Shown: in pieces, positions 12,901 to 24,900 of the stretch
Layout: each line of letters begins with the position of its first letter
Numbering within the stretch: position 1 is the stretch's first letter
Assembly (NCBI RefSeq): GCF_019399895.1
Contig: NC_091871.1
Span: 4,741,001-4,805,000, forward strand
DNA length: 64,000 nucleotides
Source: Cardiocondyla obscurior
Taxonomy: Eukaryota > Arthropoda > Insecta > Hymenoptera > Formicidae
Direction: 5' to 3'
Notes under the pieces: model-generated
What the model was told of the DNA's origin: nothing
Database searches by the model: none
The model's input: the letters and a program-made list of their open reading frames with translations, nothing else
Position numbers and translations under genes: made by a program

Positions 12901-15900
12901 TAAATATATGTACTTCAAAAAATGAAAATAATTATATATTTCGTACACTAAAAGATTTTTAAGCGGATTAAAATTTAATAGTAAATATGTGTCAAAAGAA
13001 ATTGCGAAAGGCTGCTCACAAAATTAGAAAAGACCGAAATACTCGACGAAAATTTTCGAGCGACGACCTCGTCGATGGATACGAGACAATCTTCTACGCG
13101 TCGCGGCCAATCACGACCTAATTACGCGTACCGGGTACGTCGTGATACGCGCACACGCATCGCCCGCGGCTCGATGGGATGTAAATTCTCCACGAAAAAA
13201 AGCATCTCCCGTAGAGCTCGCGCGCCTACATGAAAATGGAGAAGCGCCTAGAGCGTTTTATTCCGGTCGAGCAAATCGGCTAGTCGGCATTATTCAAAAA
13301 TTCCCGCAGCCTGCTCTTATGCTTCCTTACCCTCAATTAGCAACGCGATACTCAAATGCAAAGCTTTATAGAAGCGATTTGCGCGTAACGAGGGAACTTT
13401 GGAGACTTATTGCCGACCGCGTCGCGCGATTTTTCCCCCGTTTATTAAATTATTCGCGTCTCGAGGCAAAATACGACCTTGGATTCGACTGCGTAAGTCT
13501 AGAACATGTCGCATCGAAATTCAATACCCTCTCCTTTTCAGGAAAAAAAGAACATAAAAAATTCCACAATATTCTATGCGAAAAAGTAATCTATTTATAA
13601 CATTCAATTTAAGATATTTTAATATTTTAGTAATAATCTGTAATTTGAAAAAAATTGAGAAAAATAGTAATTAAAATATCAACTTTAATATAATATTCAT
13701 GATTAAAGAGATAAAGAATATTTCAAGCTAGAATCGCATTTTAATTCTAGTCTTCACAAATTTATAAGAAAAAAAATTATGTCCGATAAAAAATATCGTA
13801 AAGAAAAAAAGGACTAATAATCATTTTCAGTGCAGATAAATAAATTTATCGCGAAACTTTAAAACTCAGGCGATTAATTCGTGGACATAAGCGTAAAACT
13901 TGAGCAACTTAAAACAGTTATACGTTCCATCGATCTACCACTAACTTAAAATCACATGTTTATGAAGGGTTGCATTAAATTGTCAGTTATGTTACTTTGT
14001 ATAATCCTTTAACATCCCTGAGGGATTTAAACTCAAAAGAGGAAAAGTCTCTCCGTCTATCTGTTCGCTTAGCTACACGTAGATTTCCGCGTATTAAATG
14101 CATCTCGTAATCTTCACGCTGACTGCATTCAAGAGTTAACTAACACCACTCGGTGTATTCAAACGACTCACGATGTTGCATTCCCGAAGGCGGCCCGTTA
14201 AAACCGCTTTGCGATATGCCGATGTATCAACGCCAGGCTCTTTGAGAAAAATTGATATCGTTCGATAAAGATTTTTTACCGCTCCCCAGCGCTTTTCTCC
14301 CCCGCATCCCCAGCAAATCGCTTAAATGTTCCTTTTTCGTACGTATTTCATAGCTGTTCAATCTCGCGCCAAGGATCAATGGAGATTTTTCTCAGATAAT
14401 TGAAATTTTGCGCCCGCATAACTCTTCGCTCGTTGATATAGGCAGGTAAAAGGACACAAATGACTGGGAGGATGAGATCGCAGAAAGCGTGAAATAGAAC
14501 GCGCACTCTTTTAATCCGCGAAATACATTCATATTCGAAAATGCATTGCGTTAAAATTAAAAAATGTAAAAAAAGAAATTCTTTCTTGTAATTTCAATGT
14601 AAATCTTCGATAAAATTAAAAGTATAATAATAAAACGACGGAATTTGCATACAGGTAACGATTACGTAGATATGTTAATTAAACTTGAAGTAAAAATATT
14701 TTCTATGGATAATAGTATTCAAGTATTTTTAATTTTAAATATTAAAAAATTATTTGTTCACATCAGAACAAATACGAGTCATTAAGCGCGAAAGTATCAA
14801 CACCGACGTTAATGTGCAGAAGTAACGAGTTTCGCCAGTTTGCGCGTTTATTAGGTTGCCGACGAGTAATCGCTGGTGTCAAAATTAACTGCCGTTTACG
14901 TTCGATTTGCTCCCGTCTTCCCGACCGATGTAGCGAAATGACGTGCCGCGAACGCATACGACAGTACAAATCGCCGGGATCGATAAGCACCGGCACCGTT
15001 TGATTAATGCTCACTCGGCGGACGACACGGTTTAACGACACTTATTCGCGAGCGACGCCGAGATTCTCAATCACTGTAAAAGCCTAATTACTCCACCAAC
15101 ACTTTGCTCGCTATCGCATGTTCTACTGCTCTTGCACCGAGCGTCATTATTTACTTGTTCCCAGCGAATTTTGGACAAATAAAAGCGTTTAATTTAAGAA
15201 TAAAACAGCCTAATAATACAAAAGATTAACTTCAAATATGACCCTATATTCAAAGGAGTTCTCAAACTACCTTCTCAGTTTCCTCATTTTAGTCAGTCTG
15301 GTTTAGACTTCTGCATGAAATATAGAAGATCCCTTCGGGAGGAAATTTCCCGATATCTCAAGTAGTTTCGATGATGCATGTCGGCAAAATCGGGTACGTA
15401 ACTCACTCTCGCTCATCTAAAGAATTCGTAGATTCCCCGAAGTTTAGAAATGGGCTTCTATTCCACTTGAAAACTTGGACTTTTACCGCAGCCCGCAAAA
15501 TTTATATCCCCGATTCTACTGGTTGGCTTCATTGTTAAAAAATTTTTCGTTTAAGTTTCATCGGTTTATTCTAATACCCATTATCGTTGCAATTTACGAA
15601 CTATACCTATCGCGTCTCCGAGCTTTCTACGAAAAGTCTACGATGCCGTAGTGATAAGCGCGCGAACGCGCGCGTGAGCACGTGGCAAACCTACAATAAT
15701 AATTATCGTCATTATTACCGCGCTGGCTTACCAGTCGAGCGCCCTAAACCAAAGTTAATTACCAGCCGCCGTGGCTAATTTAAATCAAGACTAATTGACC
15801 CATCCCCCGAGCTCCACCTCGTCGTCATTACTGCGCTCACGCTCTGTTCCCTCGCATTACGAAAGTTTCGCCGAAGTTATATTATATATGGCAAGACGTT

Positions 15901-18900
15901 TTGGACCAGGAGTTTCTCTCTCTCTTTCTTCTTCCTCCCTTTCTCTCTTTCTCTCGCACACTCTGTCTCGTAAGCTTTCACGAAAGGTACAGAAAACTAA
16001 AAATGAAGTACGTTTCGAGTTCGTTTCTGCACGGTTTAAATACGTTTTCGCGACAGCCTTCGCATATAATAATCAAACATAAACTTAATAAATACTTTGT
16101 GAATTTTTACGTAAAAAAAAAAAGTAGAATAGAAACCATACTAGTCCGTGGAGATCGCTTCCAGGCAAGCTGGTCATGAAAAGTAAGTCACTCGTGTTCT
16201 CACAGAGTTGAGTCAGTCCGGCGTAAGTAAATAGCGAACAGTTTCGTGTAAACGCAATTTGTCCCCGTAGTTAGGTAGGGAACGCTTAGGTATATGTTTT
16301 TGGTAGCCCACGGGAGTATTTCCATAGTCACACAGGCCACCTCACGCGTGAAATTAGGTTAGATAGCAATTTATACGGTACCCCAACATTCTCATTTCGC
16401 TAATGACAGTTTCTTGCTAACAGTACGACAACTTTTCTTTATGGACTCCAAATTTTTCGGTAAATTTGCCGAGATATTAATTCCTAAATTAAACGTTGCT
16501 ATTATGTAAAATATAATATTTATATAAATGACTCTGATCAAATCTGCTTTTAATACTCGTCGAAGTAATGTGCTAATTTTTAAAATAAGTTTGGTCGAAA
16601 ACGAGACACGTAAGTATACATGCACATATATCTTACAGGTTGTCAAGCTACAAAGTAAAGAACGTGGGGAATGCGCGAGCTTTTCGGAATGTTTGCAAAA
16701 TTGCACCGAGCGTTGCGGTTAGTGCTCGTCTAGTAACGTTAGCACCACCGTAACGTTTCCAAGTGTGAGTCTCGCCGCGTAAATTCCGGCCTCGAGCCAG
16801 CCGGCGCTTAATCGCGTCCGTTTAATTTCGAGGCGAATGTGTCTCGCGTTAAGAGAGCGGACCCCCGCAAGGGTCGGTCCTCTGTCTCAAGGGTAACCGC
16901 GCGAAAAATCATACATTTTTCTCCGGCGCCAGCGTAGCTTACAATTAGTCTTGAATCGTCAAATAAAAACGTGCTTTTGCCAATTAATAAATCAAATATA
17001 TCGATACATTCACCGTTTTATTTATATCGAGACTTGATGCTAAATATTTATAGAAATAAGACCTTATTCCGTATTTTAATTTTGTGTACAATCAATTTTC
17101 GAAAACAAATTATCACCTTTACCTTGCGCTACTAATTGCTATAACGTGATTTCGACAGACAACGAAACGATTCTCTCGAAGACGCATCTCTACTTGATCT
17201 AGGACTCTACTTGCAGTCACCCACGCGGCTATTAAGTTCCTGCACGACCGCTATAAGGTGCTTAAGGCGCCTCGTGAGGCACATACAGCGTGTCGACCCT
17301 TTTATAATTAAGACGTTATTTTACGAGCGTGCACAAGCGCGCGCGTCCCCGCCTCGTCCCGAGACGACAGGGACAAAAAAAAAGAGCATGTGACAGGTAA
17401 ATGGGGGCGTGCATTTTGCCCAACGCATAATTAATTAAATCGTTCCGCATGCGGCGTCGAGACAACAGACGGGACCGGAATAAAATGCAAACAACGCCCG
17501 TACATTCTTTTCCTGCAGACATATGGAGCGGAAAGAGTTTCGTATATATTTGAAACTCGCATGCGGGACAGCGAATGCGTAAATATGTGATCTACATATA
17601 TTATCACGGAAATGGAACAAACTTATTAATTTTATAAAATAATTTTTCTTTGCCTAATTACTATGCGCGCAGAGCGCGTTGTTTTTCATAAAATTCTAAT
17701 TTACGCGCGTCATTAGATTCGAACATTAGTTAATAATATTAATTTCTTTAAGAGAATTATAATTGAGTGATCTGTACGACGTCTTGCTGGTGTCTCTTAC
17801 CATTGTATTTTCTGATCGCGATAGGTTGAGGTAGGTTAGATTATTTTCCGTCTTTCCTTCCTTCCTTCCTTCCTTCCTTCCTTCCTTTCTTCCTTCCTTC
17901 CTTCCTTCCTTCCTTCTTTCCGTCCTTCCTTCCTTCCTTCCTTCCTTCCTTTCTTCCTTCCTTCCTTCCTTCCTTCCTTCTTTCCGTCCTTCCTTCCTTC
18001 CTTCTTTCCGTAGTAATATTCTGGTTTATCCTGACGTGTTGTAGTACTCCAAAGCGTTTGACACTATATTACACTGCTCTGTTTGTCTTAATAATCACCA
18101 TCACTATCACTCGAAAGACGAACGACTGAAATAATGACGGTGAATTATCGCGGCGATTTTCTACGATTTAATTTAAGAAGCGCGACGAAATTCACGTCGG
18201 ACGCTCCGTGCGCTCCATCCCGCTACGTAACCGTGTCGTTCCGAAGCAATTCTTCGAGGCCCAAAACGAAGCGCGGAACGACGAGTGGATACCCAAAAGT
18301 ATCGAAAACGATTGTTCGTTCCCGAGTCGACGACGTCGACACTTATTTGTACGCGAGAGTATCCTATCCGCGGTTAAAAATTCGCGAAATTGCAGAGCGA
18401 TTAACGACACGTCTTCACGCCCGAGGCTCCGCAATTAATCTGACCGTTACAAATTTCGGATCTTAGATAGAAAGAGACAACCGCGATTAGCCATTGGTAG
18501 ACGAACGTACGGGCCGAATCTATGCAACGCTGTAATTGGTCGAAAGCGCCAGAATCTTCTGTCACTCTCCGATTGTCGCTGAGCGCTAGTGAGACGCGAC
18601 GTTGAGAAGAGAAATCGCGACGACAGCCTGCCGGAATCCACTGAATGCCGATGAAAATGGAAAATAAAGTGGGTCGGAAATACCGGAGTACTCTTTCCGA
18701 GCACAAAATAAAACTCAAAACGATGAATAAAATACGCGTAAGTAAGTTACGGAGTGATTAGAAGTACGGAACGCGGACTCCGCCAATTCGTCACGAACTG
18801 TGGCACACTTAGAGATGCGCTTTACTCTTAAAAAAGTCACTGCGCATCCGCGACGCGATGAATCTCGGCTGGTGCGGACTCGTCTACCAATGATTAATCG

Positions 18901-21900
18901 CGATTGTCTCTTTCTATGTAAGAACCGAAACCTCTAATGGTCAGTCTAATTGTGGAGCCCCGGGCGTGAGGACGTGTCGCTAATCGTTCCACAATTTCGC
19001 GTATTTTCGATCGCGGATAGCATAGACTCGCGTACGAATAAGTGTCGACGTCGTCGACTCGGGAACGGACGATCGTTTTCGATACTTCTGGGTTATTTCA
19101 CTCGTCGTTCCGCGCTTCGTTTTGTGCCTCGAAGAAGTGCTTCGGAACAAGGTTACGCGGCGGATGGAGCGTCCGACGTGAATTGCGCCGCGCGTTCGAC
19201 GTCATCAGCCGCGTCACTCGCCATCTTCTTCAGTGACATACAACGGGTTCGAGCGACCGCCATTGTGAGAGCGTCGGATCAGCACTTCGCCCGTCTTCTT
19301 CGTCGCGGCCGATAGTCTCGTTCAGTTTCGAGCAAGAGAATTTTGAGGAACTTTAGAAAGATAGAGTGCGCGGCCCGTCTCATTCGCCGTTTGATACAAG
19401 ATCTCAGCATCGTTTATTCTACCGACGAAAAATGATCGAAGAGTCAAAAGTAACATACAGTAAATGATCGTTCGTCGCGCTTCTTACATTAAATCGTAGA
19501 AAATCGCCGCGATAATCCCCGTCATTATTTCGGTCGTTCGTCTCTCGAGTGATAGTGATAGTGATTATTAAAACAAGCAGAGCAGTGTAATATAGTGTCA
19601 AACGCTTTGGAATACTACAACACGTCAGGATAAACCAGAATATTACCACAGAAAGAAGGAAGGAAGGACGGACGGAAGGATGGAAAATAATCTAACCTAT
19701 CTCAACCTATCGCGACCAGAAAATGCAAAGGTAAGAGACACCAGCAACACGCCGTATAGATCTCAATTATAATTCTCAATTATAATTATCCTAAAGAAAT
19801 TAATATTATTAACTAATCTCCGAATCTAACGACGCGCGCATATTATTTTTTCTAGTAAAAAGAAATCAAATTTTTATATTATCGATGCTTCAATTTCACA
19901 CTGCTATCAATATTTTTAACAAAACGTATACCTTACTGTAAAAAATTGAAGAATTCTTTAAAATATATTTCCCCACATGTAACGCGTGGATAAAATATCG
20001 CGCATTTGTTCGCATCGCAGAAATTCGTTTTCCATTCGTTTTCCATCCGACGATATCAAGCGAATTTTATCCGAGTGGTTCCCGAGAAAAACGAGCGACC
20101 TTAGACACCGCCGTAGGTCTCCGCCTAAGGATAGTATCGGCGACGTTGTACCAAGCCGATAAATCGACCGGTCTTTCAGTTTGCATCCGCGTCCTTATTT
20201 CGGACTATTTGTCTCGAGTTCCCGGAGATTCCGGCGCGGCAGCTTAAATCTTCCCAACTGATCCCGCGGGACAATCCTCTTCGAAATGGGAGAAACTCCC
20301 CGAGTTTATCAGTCGAAAGAGGGACGATATATGTGGCTTTACGATCGTAGAAACTAGATTGCGGAAACGATTATCTGTCGATTCGTGAGACTCGCCCTAG
20401 GCTTTGTTCGCGACGCCGTGCGGAACGCAATTTACTAATTTGCTCTAAGTTGCTCGACGACGCGATACAGAATCGTAGAATAATATATTAAGTATTATTA
20501 TATCGAATATGATTTTCCTATTACAAACACTATTTTTTTTTTTTGCAAGTTCTATTAATTAAAATTATTAAAAACCTTGCCCGCAATTAACTTTTCCATC
20601 AGTTCTCTCTTAAACTTGAGTAAAATATGAAGTATTTTTAATTTAGCAAAACGATTTCGCGATTCTAAATATTAAATAACTCCACTAATTAAGTCACTAT
20701 TTAAATTTTTACTGAAGTAAAGTTAACTGCAATTTTATCAAAGAATATAATTTTACTTACAAAATACTTAATTTGTCATAATGTTAAGTTTAAATATTAA
20801 AAAGTAGGATATATATATAAATATATGCATTACCTTGCACGGTTATAAGAAAGTTCGTCAATCGAGATGGCGAAAATTAAACGAGGCACCCGTAGATCGT
20901 TAATCGTTGACAACGGAGACAGCAGTTCCGCTCCGAGAACTCACTTGCAGAATAGCCTGTCTGCAGGTTCTCAAGAAGCAGATTTTAATGAGAGAATAAG
21001 AAATACGAAATACAAATAATAAACGAATGGGCTCCGTTCCGGTACGCTTGCTCGTGCGTTTATACAATAGGGTGTTTTAAAATTACAAAATGTTTTATTT
21101 TAAAAGCTTTTAGCCACTAACCGCAGCCACATTTAAAACGTGACGCCAAAAATAAAGTATTATCAAAAATTCTTGTACGAAAATCAATATTACGTAAAGG
21201 TGGGTTATTTTTCTAGTGATTTATTTATTTGAGAATGTTCGCGTTTAGCGTTCGTTTGCTAAGTGTCTACACGCTTCGATACAATGAAAAAAAAATTTAC
21301 AAGAAACACGGCGCGCGATGCAGATTTCACGATTAATTCTCGCTGCAGCGATAAAACAAATTTTTAAGTTACAGATCGGATGTCTCTTTCCCTCGTTTAC
21401 CTCTCGTCCGACGCGACCACGAGATTGCTTTTCGAGACAACCGCGTTGATTAACCTCGGCTAACAATGCCCGCGGGAACACCCGTTATACAATTCTCGCA
21501 AACATCGTCAAATATTCATCCTCCGCGCGCGACCAGGCGGGAAACATCGATTCGCGATCGACTCGTCCGTCGTTTACGTTTTTATCTCGGCTTCGCGATG
21601 AACCCGGCCGACGGCATCGCGCGGCACTCGTTTCCGGGCACCCCGGGTGCCGAGGCAATAAACGAGGAGCGGTCCTCGCGCCAACCCATCCCGACTTTTA
21701 TCCCGGTCCTGTTCCGACAGCGACGACTCTCGCCGCGTTTCGCGATTTCACCTCTAACGGACGTTCCTGGTGGCTGCCGATAACGCGCTATCGAATATCG
21801 AAGTGGTAAATAATTTCAAAAGCCACGCTATCACACGAACCACGAATGTGAAACTTGCGCTGTTGAAAAATTGAAACATTATGCATTTTTACGAATTCAA

Positions 21901-24900
21901 AACCGGCCACTCTAAGCCACTGCGTCATCTAATTCTTTCTGAACGTTATATTACGTTGTCGGGCAAATCGTGCCGTAGCGATTGGATTATTTTCGCAATT
22001 TACCTCTCAAAAACAATCAAAAAACACTATCCGAATAAAATTATATTATCCATTTACAAAAATTCCAAATACGCTTCTTTCGTAATACATCACGTTAAAA
22101 AATATTGTTGTTTACATTCTTATACCTTCGATATCGAGTGCATATTTTTTAAAATCCCTGTGCCGGAATTTGTTTTAACAACAGATTTCAGCAGGTGTCA
22201 AATAGTCGTTACCACCTGTAACTCTTCTCCCTTTTTGGGAAAAAAAAAAATAAAAAAAAAAAAAAATTGATGTAACGTTTGCGGCGCAAACCCGATAGTT
22301 TTGTTTGCGGACCAGTGAAACATGGCCGTTGTATCGCGCTTCCGTTTTTCCGCGCGCCACGTCGATCGAGCGAAACGGACGATGCTCTGTTTGTAAATGT
22401 CGTGCCGTTTTAATGAACCGTATGGTCGATAATAGAATCCGTATATCTCACCCCCCCAGCGAGGCACCCTGGAACCGCACGCGAACTTCGGCGTCGAGAG
22501 CATACGCGCGCGGGCAGTCTCGATTTGCTTTCTCCTTCTTTCTTTTTCACCCTCCCGCCCACCTCTTTCTCTCTCACACGTCCGCGGGTAGCTAACCAAA
22601 TTAAACGTAATTTGAATATCGTTTGAAATTCAATCGAGATGCCCTGCGACGGGCCGGCCCCTGCTCGCCGGCGGACGTTATCGAATAAAAATATCGAAAA
22701 TTCCACGCGCGCAGCGGCACAACGGTCACGTCCGCCAGAGCTACCGGGCGGAATTTCCGAAATTCCAAATACGATCGAAGGGAGACGGATTAATGGGGAA
22801 GCGCATCGAAAGAAGGAAACAGAGAAATCAAGCTGGACAAACGGGATAGCGCGAAATGAAGTGGGTTTTCGTTTGGCGCAGCTCCCAATCTTCTCTTCCT
22901 CTCACTTTTTATAGTTTCGCAACGAGAAGCACGGGATTTCCGCAAACACGGAACTCAATTCGCGAATATTACGTCCTTTTTATCACCTTTCTCGTATGAG
23001 TTTACCGTTTTCATTATCCGCTTTGCGGTAACTAGTTTATCCACGCCAAATGCAAACTAATTTAGAGAGCCCGCGTGTAATCGAGGCGATATAGTTAATT
23101 CAAAAATATATAAATTAATTAATGCTCGTCTTAAACGTAAACCCTTTAACCGTGTAGTTTATATTGTACCGGAGCGTAATTTTAATTATCACGTTTCATT
23201 AAACGCGTAGTGACAGTGATCGTGGAAAAGCAATTTGTCATTTGTCGAATCGCCCAGCGAACTCCGCGAAACAATCGGACAAGAGCACCAGACAATTTGT
23301 GAGAAACTTGTACGCTATTGATCGAAGCCATCGAGTCGCTCGACCAAATTACCAAGTCCGAACACGGCACGGAACGCGGGGATAACCGCGAAAGCGTCGA
23401 CTATAGTTCAATGGTGAATGTACAATTGAAGTAAAAAAAAATCGTTTATTAGCATCGTTAGAATGAAAAGTGGCACGTATCTATTTCCCTATATACCTCT
23501 TTAACAATACGACTAATGGGCTGCTATTTATATTCCAAACAAATTACAAAATATATTAATAATTTATGTAATCGTAAAGTTTCTCAATAATTAACTCTTA
23601 AACTTGGTTGGAAGAAGCGCTTGCTGATTTTATTCGTAAAATCCTCCGAGTAAAAATCCCGCGAAACTCGAGGCTCACCGCAAGATGTACGTATTTATCG
23701 TGACATTTGCAATGACGCTTGCTTCTAGTCTGATTCCCGAATCACGGACTCGCTTGAGAACTCGACGCACGGATAGACTCTGCACTTCCGCTTCACGAGC
23801 GAACGGCTCAAGTCGAATAAAGCCGCTTGCAAGTTGGCGAGAAATCTCTCGATCTTCGCGGTGAAGTTTGCGCACTCGATCGGACAGTTCGCTCGCGGGT
23901 ATTTCCCTCGCCGGCGGGATGTATCGAGCCACCGAGCAGTATTACGGATACGCGGAAGCGGGGACGGGAACGGAAATCGGACGGCATCGCACGGCTGACC
24001 GCGTTCGCAAATGCGAATCGATCTTGCGACGGCAAGCGCGATCGAGTCCATAATCCGTTTAATTCCTGATTAACGAAACGTCCTTTGTGTCGATTAACCC
24101 GGGCCAATCCACCCCGAGCCAATCGTTCCGTCGGATCGACCGCGACCACGCCGTAAAGTCGCATCGATGAGCCGAAACGCGGCCCGATCCCGCGACGCGT
24201 CGAATATCCGAATCGGCAATCGACGAAGTCATGTTCCGCAAACCGCGACAGTCCCGTCGATCAAGGGTCGGTTAAAATACGCATTTGCGAAAGATAAATA
24301 TGAAATTTTACAACTAAATAAAATTAATTGAAATGCAGAATTATTTCAGCACTTGGTAAACCTTTTTGTACCACGTGCGCGCCACAATCGTCTCATTATA
24401 CTACGGCGGGAAACGTGTTTGCGGGCGGAAATTCATCTGCGTTTACATTTTTACACCACTCGCGCTTCCCACACTCGCGAGGATCGCGTAATTATGCAAT
24501 AATACCGCGAGCGTGGACACGGGAATACAGTACGTCAGAAATTTCGCCGCAAATGTCGAAATGCGAGCCACATCGCGTATTTCCATGCGTGACCACGATA
24601 TTCGATAGAGGTTTATTTCGGCCCATGAAAATTGGATTTTCCAGGGTGGTGCTACGTGTGCCGTGCGCGCCCGCAATATATGCAAGCGTGATCCAGAGAG
24701 TGAGGCAACATATCCGAAAAATATTTGATTTCTCGCGCAGCCCGTCTGTTTCGCGGAAAATTCGACGTTACGGTATACATTATCGCAACGCTATCGTTCT
24801 CCCTTGTGTTTTCGACTATGTTTCGCGAATATGCATTTTCTCCCATGCGCGTGGACGTATCTCATGCAATTTTCACACAATTCTCGCAAATTACGCGACC

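Larger units (their letters stand above)
5468..17702 (+). other. Netrin giant intron, first part: no gene seen
   Basis: These 12.2 kb are the first part of the 28.3-kb intron. Contents seen: a GC- and CpG-rich block at about 9,060-9,560; a diverged direct duplication (7,755-7,820 and 8,275-8,367); a 40-bp match at 8,722-8,760 to the hairpin at 33.3 kb; simple T or A tracts (9,620, 12,177); and a GA-rich tract at 10,993-11,025. Long frames exist on both strands (up to 152 codons at 13,142-13,600) but match no family and mostly lack an ATG or overlap each other. No gene is called. Confidence 0.6.

Noticed and set aside
13142..13600. 152-codon plus-strand frame
   Set aside because: It begins at GTG, has no ATG in a good place, no known motif and no splice context.
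18134..18718. Frames in the foldback arms that might be transposase remains
   Set aside because: Frames in both arms mirror each other because of the inverted repeat and contain no recognisable catalytic or DNA-binding motif.
22198..22599. 133-codon minus-strand frame
   Set aside because: It ends in a poly-Phe/Lys simple tract from an A/T run and begins in Arg/Glu low complexity; no family.
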